Origin: Corynebacterium urinipleomorphum
GTDB taxonomy: Bacteria > Actinomycetota > Actinomycetes > Mycobacteriales > Mycobacteriaceae
Length of the DNA stretch: 64,000 bases
Direction: 5' to 3'
Assembly: GCF_900155535.1 (NCBI RefSeq)
Contig: NZ_LT706963.1
Span: forward strand, 3,929 to 67,928
The position numbers and the translations under genes are program-made. Positions 8,326 through 16,646 of this stretch are shown in pieces (positions within the stretch are counted from its first letter, which is position 1; every line of letters begins with the position of its first letter). Under the pieces are notes generated by a model. That model did not search any database. It had not been told where the DNA came from and saw only the letters and a list, made by a program, of their open reading frames with translations.

Positions 8326-8778
8326 TTAAGCGCTCACGACCTCGAAGTTCACCTTGCCCTCCACGTCATCGTGGAGTCGGACCTTGACCTGGTAGCCGCC
8401 GGTGCTGGTCACGAGACCCTTCGGCACGTTGATGCGGCGCTTGTCCAAGCTCGGGCCGCCAGCTGCGGAAACAGCGTCGGCGATGTCGCCCGGCTTCACC
8501 GAACCGAAGATCTTGCCGTTGTTGGCGGTGCGCACCGTGACGGTGACGCCCTCCAGCTGGTCGAGCTGGTCACGCAGTTCCTTAGCGTGGTCCAGGTCGC
8601 GCACTTCGCGCTCCTGCTGGGTGCGCTTGATGTCCTCAATCTGCTTCTCAGCGCCTCGGGTGGCCACGATGGCCAGGCCGCGCGGAAGCAGAAGGTTACG
8701 TCCGTAGCCGTCCTTGACCTCGACAATATCGCCGGGTTCACCAAGGTTATCAACGGCAGCGGTGAGGATCAGCTTCAT
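8326..8778 (-). CDS. rplI: 50S ribosomal protein L9
   Basis: A 150-residue protein of the large subunit. The N-terminal rRNA-binding domain has the family signature (MKLILTAAVDNLGEPGDIVEVKDGYGRNLLLPRGLA), followed by the long connecting helix and a C-terminal domain. ATG start with GGTAAGGA upstream. It is the last gene of rpsF-ssb-rplI. The rpsR gene found between ssb and rplI in mycobacteria is absent here. Confidence 0.96.
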   Translation of the reverse strand: MKLILTAAVDNLGEPGDIVEVKDGYGRNLLLPRGLAIVATRGAEKQIEDIKRTQQEREVRDLDHAKELRDQLDQLEGVTVTVRTANNGKIFGSVKPGDIADAVSAAGGPSLDKRRINVPKGLVTSTGGYQVKVRLHDDVEGKVNFEVVSA

Positions 8779-8826
8779 AATCCTTACCTTTCCTTCTGAA
8801 AGTTGATGGTGGGTTGTCGATGTTCT

Positions 8827-9423
8827 TTAGAACGGGGGCTCATCGTCCATGCCGCCGAAACCACCGGCAGGGGGAGCGGAATTCCACGGGTCATTGGCAG
8901 GCTGGTTGTTCTGCTGGCCCTGGCCAGACTGACCGCCTTGGTTGCCTTGGCTGCCGCCACCGAAACCACCGGTGGACTGGCCGCCTTGGAACTGGTTGCC
9001 TTGATTGCCCTGGTTACCGCCGAAACCGCCGCCGGAGCGACCGGAGTTTCCGTCACGGGAGTTCCGGTTCACGCTGGCGCTGGCGTATTTAAGGGAAGGT
9101 CCGACTTCATCGGCCTCCACCTCAAATACCGTGCGGTTTTCCCCTTCACGGTTCTGGTAAGAACGCTGCTTCAGGCGGCCGTTCACGATGACGCGCATGC
9201 CCTTAGTCAGCGACTCCGCAACGTTTTCCGCGGCCTCACGCCACACGTTGCAGGTCAGGAACAAAGCTTCGCCGTCTTCCCACTGGCCGGATTCGCGGTT
9301 GTACACGCGTGGAGTGGATGCGATGCGGAAATTCGCCACCGCAAGTCCAGTAGGCGTGAAACGTAATTCCGGGTCAGCAACGAGGTTGCCTACGACAGTG
9401 ATGGGGGTATCGCCTTGTGCCAT
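8827..9423 (-). CDS. ssb: Single-stranded DNA-binding protein
   Basis: A 198-residue protein. The N-terminal OB fold (residues 1-115) contains the usual [27 protein letters not shown] start. A Gly/Gln/Asn-rich linker of about 70 residues leads to the acidic tip DDEPPF that binds replication and repair partners. ATG start with AAGGTAAGGA upstream. It sits between rpsF and rplI. A small hairpin and a possible TATACA -10 at 9485-9505 suggest an additional promoter in the 130-bp gap after rpsF. Confidence 0.96.
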   Translation of the reverse strand: MAQGDTPITVVGNLVADPELRFTPTGLAVANFRIASTPRVYNRESGQWEDGEALFLTCNVWREAAENVAESLTKGMRVIVNGRLKQRSYQNREGENRTVFEVEADEVGPSLKYASASVNRNSRDGNSGRSGGGFGGNQGNQGNQFQGGQSTGGFGGGSQGNQGGQSGQGQQNNQPANDPWNSAPPAGGFGGMDDEPPF

Positions 9424-9484
9424 TTTTCGTCCTTACCTTTGAACCTTTTGAACCTTGTGGGTTCTAGTGAACAGTGTGTGCAAG

Positions 9485-9505
9485 CCAGTGTATAGACCGC
9501 ACTGG
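9485..9505 (-). promoter_or_regulatory. Hairpin / possible internal promoter before ssb
   Basis: CCAGTG (9485-9490) and CACTGG (9500-9505) are complementary. Read on the minus strand, the segment gives CTATACACTGG, a plausible -10. It may provide ssb and rplI with a promoter independent of rpsF. Confidence 0.35.
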
Positions 9506-9560
9506 ACACAGCCCTTGCGCTGGGGTTTTCACCTTCGCGCCCGTTCTATAAGTTCAGCGC

Positions 9561-9851
9561 CTACTTGTTGTCGGTGCGCAGAACCTTGGTGCGGATGACA
9601 GAGTCGTTCAGGTTCAGACGGCGGTCGAGCTCCTGGACGGTCTCAGACGCGCAATCCAGGGTGACTACTGCGTAGACGCCCTCTTCCTTCTTGTCGATGG
9701 GGTATGCAAGACGGCGCTTGCCCCACACATCGACGTTCTCCACCGTGCCGTTATCCTTGCGGACAATCTCGAGGAATTTGTCCAGGGACGGGGCAACAGT
9801 GCGTTCATCCTGACTCGGGTCAAGAATGATCATTACTTCGTAGTGACGCAC
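9561..9851 (-). CDS. rpsF: 30S ribosomal protein S6
   Basis: A 96-residue protein when begun at the GTG at 9851, giving the family's normal N-terminus (M)[15 protein letters not shown]. In-frame ATG 9860 and GTG 9863 would add 3-4 residues but are too close to AGGAGG at 9864-9869. S6 binds 16S rRNA with S18. First gene of the operon with ssb and rplI. Two stable hairpins precede it, consistent with S6:S18-type autoregulation. Confidence 0.93.
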   Translation of the reverse strand: MRHYEVMIILDPSQDERTVAPSLDKFLEIVRKDNGTVENVDVWGKRRLAYPIDKKEEGVYAVVTLDCASETVQELDRRLNLNDSVIRTKVLRTDNK

Positions 9852-9889
9852 GGACCTCATCACCTCCTATGGTCGTTTCAATGGTTTCG

Positions 9890-9936
9890 GCCACCGCCCC
9901 GTTGGCAGTGGCAGGAGGGTCGTTGCGTCAAGCAAC
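9890..9936 (-). promoter_or_regulatory. Putative rpsF mRNA leader with two hairpins
   Basis: GCCACCGCC (9890-9898) pairs with GGCAGTGGC (9904-9912) with one G-U, and GTTGC (9922-9926) pairs with GCAAC (9932-9936). In the minus-strand transcript these lie 40-85 nt before the rpsF start, where many bacteria carry an S6:S18-responsive leader. The fold is seen; regulation is inferred from the family. Confidence 0.45.
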
Positions 9937-10037
9937 CCGTCCAGCGTACCGCAGCAAACAACCAGGAAGAAATCCTTGAGTTTCGTTGGAAAACATGAAG
10001 GGTCAATACCTAGCTGCGATCATTATCGCTCAATCGA

Positions 10038-10487
10038 TCAATCGTCCCGGTCGACTTCGAGGACGAGGCCGTACGGGTCGACATCGATGTCGATGCCGCC
10101 GAACGAAATTTCCCAGTAGCCGTCATCGTCCCACTCGATGTCTACGCCGGCTTCCTTGTTGTTCGCGGCGGCCAAGACTCGCTCAACCTCGTCGGGGGTG
10201 ACAGATTCCTCGCCCATATCTGATTTCGCCTCGCCCGTGTAGTCACTGACTTCCCGGGGAAGATCGTGTTGGGCAGCCACAATTTGGTCGTCCGTCCCAC
10301 CGTCAGCTCCGGGGGAAGTGGACTCGGTCACGGTCCCAGGCGCGGACTCAGTTGCGACCTCTTCGGCAACGGATGTCTCGGCCGCTCCGTCGGTTGCGGA
10401 CGTAGTGTCGTCGCTCTCACCGCAGGCGGCTAAAGAGACGGCAAGGACGGGTACAGCGGCTAGGGCAGTTAGTTTCCTGATGCTCAT
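10038..10487 (-). CDS. Secreted lipoprotein, unknown function
   Basis: 149 residues from ATG 10487, which has GTGGAG upstream. The longer frame to 10577 lacks a signal at its start and is rejected. The protein has a lipoprotein signal peptide ending in the lipobox LAAC (MSIRKLTALAAVPVLAVSLAAC), then a Thr/Ser/Glu-rich linker, then a C-terminal domain with TPDEVERVLAAANNKEAGVDIEWDDDGYWEISFGG. That end resembles a PepSY-like module. It is highly acidic. Probably anchored on the outer face of the membrane; role unknown. Confidence 0.75.
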   Translation of the reverse strand: MSIRKLTALAAVPVLAVSLAACGESDDTTSATDGAAETSVAEEVATESAPGTVTESTSPGADGGTDDQIVAAQHDLPREVSDYTGEAKSDMGEESVTPDEVERVLAAANNKEAGVDIEWDDDGYWEISFGGIDIDVDPYGLVLEVDRDD

Positions 10488-10539
10488 GAACTCCACACTA
10501 CATACCCGCGGGAAGCCAGCAATGGATCGGTGAGAAGCC

Positions 10540-10734
10540 CTATTGCCCGGCATTGGGCGCAGCAACGAATACCGCAAGAAAGACCGGAACGAAGGTCATG
10601 AAGATGAATGCGGCGAGCCCGAGCCCGACGGAGAGAGCCGGGGGCTTGTTGTTCACAACTGTCCAGTAGCAGGCGACAAAGAGGAGGAATGCGAGGATGA
10701 TGGAACAGATTCCAAGGATTGTCGTGATACCCAT
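10540..10734 (-). CDS. Small two-helix membrane protein
   Basis: 64 residues with two predicted membrane helices (ILGICSIILAFLLFVACYW and VGLGLAAFIFMTFVPVFLAVFVAA). The ATG at 10734 has GGAGGAG 12 nt upstream, inside the end of the glycosyltransferase gene, with which it overlaps by 82 bp in another frame. The strong site and the clean two-helix pattern make it a likely real gene, translationally linked to the membrane glycosyltransferase. Function unknown. Confidence 0.6.
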   Translation of the reverse strand: MGITTILGICSIILAFLLFVACYWTVVNNKPPALSVGLGLAAFIFMTFVPVFLAVFVAAPNAGQ

Positions 10735-12191
10735 TCGTGTTTCGCCTCCTCCCAGTCATCCGGGGTGGTCATGAGCGGGTCGCAACCGAAGTGCGCCTCG
10801 CGCACTTTGTCGCGGCGGCGGCCGAACATTTGCTGGACAACGAGGACCATGATCGCCACGATGAACGCATCGCGCGCGATGACCACGAGGTTGAGCACAC
10901 CGCCGGGCAGCCCGAGGTTGTCGGTTCCCATCATGTGCCACATCAGAATCGGCCAGACCAGCATATCCACGGTCATCCAGGACAGCAGCAGGCGCCAGTA
11001 GGGGAGAGCCAGTACCGCGGGCACGACGAACCACAGCGAGTACTGGGGGCTCCACACCTTATTGAACAGCAGGAAGAAGCCGACGATGAGCACAACGAGC
11101 TCAGCAACGCGCGGCGTCTGCGGCGCCTTCAGCCCGGCCACGAGAACGAATAGGCAGCCAGCCAAGAACAGAACGAGGGTCACGGTGTTCAAAATGACTG
11201 GGGCGCCCTCACCGGAATCGAATCCGCTCCATCCCGTCATGCGGGAGATCACTGCGTAAATCGTGGTCCATTCCCAGCCGCGCTCAGTATTGAGACGCTG
11301 GAATTCGTGCCACGCTTCATAGTTGTGCAGCATGAGCGGAACATTCACCGCCAGCCACGTCACAGCAGCACCCACGGTCATCTTGACCCACGGCAACATG
11401 TCGCGTCGCCGCAGGAAGACGACCAAATAGGCCCCGAGCAGGAAGAGCGGCCACATCTTGAACGCGGTGCCAGCTCCGATGAGCACACCGGCGAGCCAGA
11501 ACCGTTTGTTCCGCGCCGCCAGCATCGCGCCGACGGCTAGCGCAATCGAGGGGATGTCCCAGTTGGTGAACGCGTGCATGATCAGCAGGGGAGAGGCCAC
11601 CACGAGAATGGTGTCCCACACGCGGTTGCCCGCCAGTTCCGCCACCATGCGGGCTGTCGCCACCCAGATCGCGGCCATGACAAGAGCAGTCAGATAAAAG
11701 TACCAGCCCGAATCGGGCAGAAGCTTATCGACGACCGGGTACGTCGTCCTGGCCACCCACCCCATGAGTCCCTGGAACAGGCCGCCGAGAACCGGGTACT
11801 CCATGTACCGGGTGATGTCACCCTCTACCCAGGAATAGTCGTAAACGAAACCGGGCTGGTCGAGACCGCGGCCCCCGTACAAAGGAACGATGTCGTTATA
11901 GCAGAACGAGGTGTATTGGCGGTTACCGTCCCAGTTGAGCTGCATCGAGCCGTCGACAAGCTTGCCGCGTGCGCAGTTGGACTTTGACAGCGCGCCGAGT
12001 GCCAGGAATGTCCACGCCACAGCGATGATGGTGCGCAGCGGTGTCCACCAGCGACCACGGCCGATCTGCGCGAAACGCCCCATGGTCCCGCCGAGGACGT
12101 TCATCATGCCCGCGGCGACGGGCTCCGTTGTGCCCGGCTGGACGCGGTCGGCCGGGTTGGGCCACTGCGTGAGTTCCTGCTTTGTAGCCAC
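10653..12191 (-). CDS. GT87/DUF2029-like polytopic membrane glycosyltransferase
   Basis: About 512 residues with many membrane helices. It resembles the mycobacterial gene next to ponA1 (Rv0051 type), with GRWWTPLRTIIAVAWTFLALG, YGGRGLDQPGFVYDYSWVEGD and FKMWPLFLLGAYLVVFLRRRD. GT-C enzymes of this type use polyprenyl-phospho-sugars outside the membrane. The GTG at 12191 starts 1 nt after the ponA stop. TTG 12212 and GTG 12209 are alternative starts that would overlap ponA. The cytoplasmic tail is Ser/His-rich. Substrate unknown; a role in cell-envelope assembly fits its PBP neighbour. Confidence 0.72.
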   Translation of the reverse strand: MATKQELTQWPNPADRVQPGTTEPVAAGMMNVLGGTMGRFAQIGRGRWWTPLRTIIAVAWTFLALGALSKSNCARGKLVDGSMQLNWDGNRQYTSFCYNDIVPLYGGRGLDQPGFVYDYSWVEGDITRYMEYPVLGGLFQGLMGWVARTTYPVVDKLLPDSGWYFYLTALVMAAIWVATARMVAELAGNRVWDTILVVASPLLIMHAFTNWDIPSIALAVGAMLAARNKRFWLAGVLIGAGTAFKMWPLFLLGAYLVVFLRRRDMLPWVKMTVGAAVTWLAVNVPLMLHNYEAWHEFQRLNTERGWEWTTIYAVISRMTGWSGFDSGEGAPVILNTVTLVLFLAGCLFVLVAGLKAPQTPRVAELVVLIVGFFLLFNKVWSPQYSLWFVVPAVLALPYWRLLLSWMTVDMLVWPILMWHMMGTDNLGLPGGVLNLVVIARDAFIVAIMVLVVQQMFGRRRDKVREAHFGCDPLMTTPDDWEEAKHEWVSRQSLESVPSSSHSSSLSPATGQL

Positions 12192-12192
12192 G

Positions 12193-14565
12193 TTAACCGA
12201 CCAAATCACCAATCAACTCGCCGAGGTCAACTTGCGGTGCCTGCTGGGCCGGTGGGGCAGGAGCCGGTGCTGGGGCTGGCGCAGGCGCGGGAGCTGGCGC
12301 GGGCGCGGGCGCTTCTGCCGCCGGAGCAGAGGCTGCCGGAGCTTCTGCCGCGGGGCCGGATTGCTGGCTGTAGTCATAGTCGTAGCTCTGGTAGCTCGGC
12401 GCCGTGCCTCCGCCGTAGCTGCCGCCCGAGTACGCGTTGACGCCCCAGTTGATCGGTGTGGCCGGGTGGAATTCCTGGAATTCCTGGCCCTCGAGCACGC
12501 CGTCGAGGATCCCCTTCCAGATCGAGCCCGGAGACATTGACCCGTACATGTTGCCGCCCCAGGAGTTGTAGATCGGGGAGGTGTTGTCGGCGGTGCCGAC
12601 CCAGACAGCGAGTGCGAGCTGCGGGGTGCCGCCGACCATCCACGCGTCCTTGTTCGCGCCGGTGTCGCCCATCTGGGCAGTACCGGTCTTGGCAATCGAG
12701 GGGCGTCCGCCCGCCAGGGCCTTGTTCGACCAGCCCGCGATGGGCTGCATTGCCTCTACGACGTTGTCCGCGACCTGGGCCGAGACTCGGCGCTCCTTGT
12801 AGTCCGGGTTGAACTCGTAGAGGACCTCGCCGTCAGCGGAGGTGACGCGCTGAACAAAGTGCGGTGGGTGCCACACGCCACGGTTGATCAGGGTGGCCAC
12901 ACCGGTTGCCATGTCAATCACTCGGGACTGGTACTGGCCGAGGATGATGCCGTCGAACGGCGCGCCGCCGTTCTCCGAAAGCGTTTCCGGCACATTCGGC
13001 AACTCGCGGGCCACACCGAGCGCGTGCGCCATGTCGGCAGTGTCTTGCGCTCCATTGTCCAAATCGGACTGCATTCGGATGAAGGAGGTGTTGTAGGAAT
13101 TCTTCAGCGCCTCCGACAGGGACGTGACGCCGCCGTAGGTGCCGGAGTCGTTGTTGATTGTCCTGTTGCCCACCGTCACCGGCGAGGAATCGTAGTACGC
13201 CGACAACGGAATGCCCTGCTGAAGAGCAGCGGCGAGACCGAAGATCTTGAACGAGGATCCCGTCTGCAGCCCGGCGTTGGCGTAGTCCCATCCGCTGGCA
13301 TCGTCGCCGCCGTAGTAGCCTTTCACGGCGCCGGTGGCCGGGTCGATGGCCACGACACCGGTGCGGGCATCCTCCTGCAGGAGGCTCAGTTGCTCCTCGG
13401 CAGTAGCAAGAACCTGATCCTGGGTGCGCTGGTCAATGGTGGTGGTGATCTGCAGGCCGCGGTTGGTCACGTCGGATTCACTGATGCCCACCTGAGCCAG
13501 CTCCGCGATGACCTGGTTCTTGATCAGGCCGTTGGGTCCAGTCGCTTCCGTGTAGGCCGAGTACGTCTGCGGGTCGCGGGTTTCCGGGAACTTGGCCTCC
13601 GTGCGCTGCGCAGGCGTGAGAGCACCCATTTCCACCATGCCGTCGAGGACGTAATTCCAACGGTTCATCGAGTCTTGCTCGTTGTTCCACGGATCCAGCT
13701 GGCTGGGCAGCTGGATCAGGCTGGCAAGCACGGCGCCTTCCTCGACGGTGAGCTTCGAGGCGGGTTTGTCGAAGTAGGCGTTCGCCGCTGCCTGGATACC
13801 GTAAGCGTTACGGCCAAAGTAAATGGTGTTGAGGTAGCCGGCGAGGATCTCTTCCTTCGTCCAGTTGCGGGTCATCTTGATCGAGTAGACCAGCTCATTG
13901 AATTTGCGCTGGTAGGAACGCTCGTTTCCGACAATCGTGTTCTTCACGTACTGCTGGGTGATGGTCGAACCGCCGCCCGCGCTGTCGTCGCCGGTCAGTT
14001 GGCCGAGCACCGCACGGCCGAAACCGGTGAAGGAGAAGCCGGAGTTCTCCCAGAAGTCGCGGTCCTCGGCGGCGAGCACAGCATCTTGCACGTGCTTCGG
14101 CACTTCGTCGAGAGGAATCTGCTCGCGGTTGCCCTCTGCGGGCACAATGCGGGCCAGCTCCGTGGTGCCGTCGTTGGCGAAGATGGTGGAGACTTGGGCG
14201 GTCTCAATCTCGCCCGGCTTAGGCAGATCCGCGCGAAGGTACTTCACGCCGAAAATGACTAGGGGCACAGCCAGAATCAAAACGAGCGCCAAAGCGATAG
14301 CGGCGAACCATTGGCCTTTGCGGCTCTTCTGTTTGGTCACCTTGGTGCTCGACGAGCCGCCAGCCTTCGCGGTGGAGCCGCCTTTGGTTCCCGAATTCTT
14401 CTTCGTCGAATCCTTGACGGAGCTCTTCTCGGAGGTCGTGGACTTGCCAGCGCCTTTTCCAGTGCTCTTTTTCGACGAGCTGGTATTTTCTTTTTCCCGG
14501 GCGTCCCGGCGTGATGCGGATGGCTTCTTGCCGGAAGCTTTACCGGAGTCAGTTTCTCGTGCCAA
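12193..14565 (-). CDS. ponA: Bifunctional class A penicillin-binding protein (PBP1)
   Basis: A 790-residue peptidoglycan synthase. A Lys/Ser/Thr-rich cytoplasmic tail (residues 1-85) and one membrane helix (WFAAIALALVLILAVPLVIF) are followed by a glycosyltransferase domain with EDRDFWENSGFSFTG. The transpeptidase domain has SSFK, SYN and KTGTAQ motifs. The C-terminus is a long Pro-Ala repeat tail, as in actinobacterial PonA1. ATG start at 14565. It is followed by the GT87-like gene and preceded by a DUF5318 gene, matching the order in mycobacteria. Confidence 0.95.
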   Translation of the reverse strand: MARETDSGKASGKKPSASRRDAREKENTSSSKKSTGKGAGKSTTSEKSSVKDSTKKNSGTKGGSTAKAGGSSSTKVTKQKSRKGQWFAAIALALVLILAVPLVIFGVKYLRADLPKPGEIETAQVSTIFANDGTTELARIVPAEGNREQIPLDEVPKHVQDAVLAAEDRDFWENSGFSFTGFGRAVLGQLTGDDSAGGGSTITQQYVKNTIVGNERSYQRKFNELVYSIKMTRNWTKEEILAGYLNTIYFGRNAYGIQAAANAYFDKPASKLTVEEGAVLASLIQLPSQLDPWNNEQDSMNRWNYVLDGMVEMGALTPAQRTEAKFPETRDPQTYSAYTEATGPNGLIKNQVIAELAQVGISESDVTNRGLQITTTIDQRTQDQVLATAEEQLSLLQEDARTGVVAIDPATGAVKGYYGGDDASGWDYANAGLQTGSSFKIFGLAAALQQGIPLSAYYDSSPVTVGNRTINNDSGTYGGVTSLSEALKNSYNTSFIRMQSDLDNGAQDTADMAHALGVARELPNVPETLSENGGAPFDGIILGQYQSRVIDMATGVATLINRGVWHPPHFVQRVTSADGEVLYEFNPDYKERRVSAQVADNVVEAMQPIAGWSNKALAGGRPSIAKTGTAQMGDTGANKDAWMVGGTPQLALAVWVGTADNTSPIYNSWGGNMYGSMSPGSIWKGILDGVLEGQEFQEFHPATPINWGVNAYSGGSYGGGTAPSYQSYDYDYSQQSGPAAEAPAASAPAAEAPAPAPAPAPAPAPAPAPAPPAQQAPQVDLGELIGDLVG

Positions 14566-14610
14566 TGAAGTGTTCCTGCCTACTCGTTTCCTGTAGGACA
14601 GACTACTTCC

Positions 14611-14991
14611 TTAATCACGGAATGACGGAACTGGAACAGCCTCAGATGCGCTTAGGAGGTGGTTCCACCGGCAGGTGGCGCAGACTTCCACTTTGTGGAC
14701 GGTGAAGGGACCGGCTTCGTCGATAAGCTCTACTATTTCTTCCTCACTCCGAGCGGACCCGGAGCGGCGCCCGAGGTTCTCGCCGTATACCCATAGGATA
14801 TTTCGCATAGGTGACCCGCAGATCGGGCACGGGCGGGCGGCATCCACCCCGTGGTGCTCGGCCGCAGCCCGGAGCAGAAAATCCGCGTCGCACACCTCTT
14901 CGCGGCTCTTCTTTCCTGCCCGAAATTCACGCAGAACCGCGCGCCGTTCCCACTCGTGGGACACCGTGTGAACCAACTGAAACATCGTCAC
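14611..14991 (-). CDS. DUF5318-like zinc-ribbon protein
   Basis: 126 residues with two CxxC pairs, CPIC (residues about 65-68) and CATC (about 105-108), suggesting a structural zinc site. An N-terminal helix (WERRAVLREFRAGKKSREEVCDADF) precedes them. The order DUF5318-ponA-glycosyltransferase is conserved in mycobacteria (Rv0049-Rv0051). The start is GTG 14991 with GGAGAG 7 nt upstream; ATG 14985 is possible. Function unknown, probably linked to cell-wall synthesis. Confidence 0.75.
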   Translation of the reverse strand: MTMFQLVHTVSHEWERRAVLREFRAGKKSREEVCDADFLLRAAAEHHGVDAARPCPICGSPMRNILWVYGENLGRRSGSARSEEEIVELIDEAGPFTVHKVEVCATCRWNHLLSASEAVPVPSFRD

Positions 14992-15082
14992 CAGCGTACT
15001 CTCCGCATCTTTTCCGCGGGATTACCCGATTCTTCGGTAGGTGAAAATTCGTGTCCTCTTCTTAATTTCTGTGGTGAGCACC

Positions 15083-15088
15083 TACACT
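15083..15088 (+). promoter_or_regulatory. Leaderless -10 element of malR
   Basis: TACACT lies exactly 7 nt before the ATG at 15096, placing the transcription start on or next to the start codon. No ribosome binding site precedes this ATG. The same hexamer and spacing occur before the membrane protein gene at 16647. Confidence 0.6.
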
Positions 15089-15095
15089 GGTGGCC

Positions 15096-15554
15096 ATGTC
15101 ACAAAAGTCCTCAGAGGATGCATACAAGGTCGCGCAGGAAATCCGCCCGTTTCTGACGAAGCTCTACGTCGCCTATTTCCGTATCGCGGAGCATTCGGAC
15201 ATTACGGGTCCTCAGCTCTCCATCATGGAGCGCCTGATCGAGACCGGTCCGATGCGCATCAGCCAGCTGGCGCAGGAGGAGGGCATTCGGATGCCCACGG
15301 CGTCGAACACGCTGCACCAGCTCGAGCAGCGCGACTTGGTCCACCGTGTCCGCGACGAAACAGACCGCCGCGGCGTGAAGGTGGAGATCACCGACAGGGG
15401 CATCAAGGAGTACGACCGTGTGGCGGACGAGCGCACTAAGTACGTCGCTGAGATGATCTCTACCCTCGACCCGGAGTCGCTGACCCAGCTCAAGGAAGCA
15501 ACGCCGGCTTTGGCTGAGCTCGCACGCTCCTACAACACGGGAAATATCGAGTAA
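15096..15554 (+). CDS. malR: MarR-family regulator, MalR type
   Basis: 152-residue winged-helix regulator. The DNA-binding core reads SQLAQEEGIRMPTASNTLHQLEQRDLVHRVRDETDRRGVKVEITDRG. The next gene encodes a universal stress protein; the malR-uspA pair is known from several corynebacteria, where MalR controls stress-responsive envelope genes. ATG 15096 is chosen because TACACT stands 7 nt before it; GTG 15090 would fall between. The symbol rests on family and context, not on an alignment I could run. Confidence 0.78.
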   Translation: MSQKSSEDAYKVAQEIRPFLTKLYVAYFRIAEHSDITGPQLSIMERLIETGPMRISQLAQEEGIRMPTASNTLHQLEQRDLVHRVRDETDRRGVKVEITDRGIKEYDRVADERTKYVAEMISTLDPESLTQLKEATPALAELARSYNTGNIE

Positions 15555-15570
15555 TCGCCGACTGGTCCGT

Positions 15571-15640
15571 CCTTCCCAATAGGGAAGGAATTGTCCATGT
15601 GCACTAGGGCCATATAAAATTAAGGCCCTGTTGGTTTTTC
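15571..15640 (+). promoter_or_regulatory. malR-uspA intergenic control region
   Basis: It holds two inverted repeats. CCTTCCC AATA GGGAAGG is perfect at 15571-15588. AGGGCC (15606-15611) pairs with GGCCCT (15624-15629) around an AT-rich loop and is followed by TTGGTTTTT, like a terminator. A plausible promoter, TTGTCC (15591-15596) and TAAAAT (15615-15620) with 18-bp spacing, runs through both, its -10 lying in the second loop. Either a malR terminator overlaps a uspA promoter, or these are operators, MalR itself being the obvious candidate. Confidence 0.55.
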
Positions 15641-15657
15641 ATTAACGCGCGCGCCAC

Positions 15658-16620
15658 ATGGATTCATACCCCCTCGCTCCGGAGCTCCTGCCTCACGTCG
15701 GCCAGGAGCGCCCTCTCCATGTCCTCGTGGGCTGGGACCAATCCGGGGAGGAAGCTGTCGAGTTCGCCGCGTGGCTCGCCCGCACCACCGCCTGCTCTAT
15801 CCGCGTGGTCAGTACCGCACCCCGCCCGTGGTCGTCTCTGCGGGGGAAGAAGAGCAAGCAGTACAAAAAGTGGTTCAAGAAAACCGAGAGCAAGCGCATC
15901 GACGCGATCCGTTCCGCCCTGAAAGAGCACGTCCCGCACAAGGCGTGGGATGATGAATGGGCTGTATTCCGCGATGGAGCACCGCGCCACGAATTGATCT
16001 CTGAGGAAGCACAGCGCTTTCACGCGGACTTGATTCTTCTCGGCTCCAAGTCAAAGGCGAAGAAGGGCCGTTTCTTGGCCACCTCTACAGCCGATGCGAT
16101 GATGCACTACTCACCGATCTCCGTCGGTCTCGCCCCGCGCGCCGTGAAACTATCCAAGAAGGGGATCACCCGCGTCAACTACGCATTCCTCGACGAGCGC
16201 GAGGAGGCGTCCGCTCGCGGTATGCGGGTCGCTGCCACAGTTGCCATGCTTCTCGACGTCGACTTGCGCATCATGGCGTTCTCCCCGAAACAGACCTACA
16301 GCTACGAGGCCGAGCTCAAGGCCCACGCGCCGCTTATCGACGAATGGAATGAATCCTCCCTCGCTCTGCTCGACCGCGCCCGCGACTGTGTCAGCGACAC
16401 CGCAGCAGCACTCGGAATCCCGGAGCCGAAGAATTTCGAGGTGGAGACGTGTGTGAGCGCCGGCGATGGGTGGAAGCCGGTGGTGAACTCCCAGAAGTGG
16501 AAGAAGGGCGACATTCTCTTCCTCGACTCCCAGCCGACGGAGCCTGCCAGGGTGCTCACCAATGCGCGCACGGAAGACTTCCTCACCCACGCCCCCGTTC
16601 CGGTGGTCATCTTCCCCTGA
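15658..16620 (+). CDS. uspA: Universal stress protein with two USP domains
   Basis: 320 residues, two tandem alpha/beta USP domains (about 18-160 and 170-320), the usual long form in actinobacteria. The first domain has VGWDQSGEEAVEFAAWLA and ILLGSKSKAKKGR; the G-2x-G-9x-G(S/T) ATP-binding signature is only partly preserved. ATG 15658 begins MDSYPLAPELLPHVG. It follows malR, from which it is separated by a control region with hairpins. A stress role is inferred from the family and from the malR-uspA association. Confidence 0.8.
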   Translation: MDSYPLAPELLPHVGQERPLHVLVGWDQSGEEAVEFAAWLARTTACSIRVVSTAPRPWSSLRGKKSKQYKKWFKKTESKRIDAIRSALKEHVPHKAWDDEWAVFRDGAPRHELISEEAQRFHADLILLGSKSKAKKGRFLATSTADAMMHYSPISVGLAPRAVKLSKKGITRVNYAFLDEREEASARGMRVAATVAMLLDVDLRIMAFSPKQTYSYEAELKAHAPLIDEWNESSLALLDRARDCVSDTAAALGIPEPKNFEVETCVSAGDGWKPVVNSQKWKKGDILFLDSQPTEPARVLTNARTEDFLTHAPVPVVIFP

Positions 16621-16646
16621 TTCAGGCTGGCGATACACTGGCGCAT

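Noticed and set aside
12240..12320. Direct repeats resembling a small CRISPR or satellite
   Set aside because: They encode the Pro-Ala tail of PonA and are ordinary codon-level repetition.
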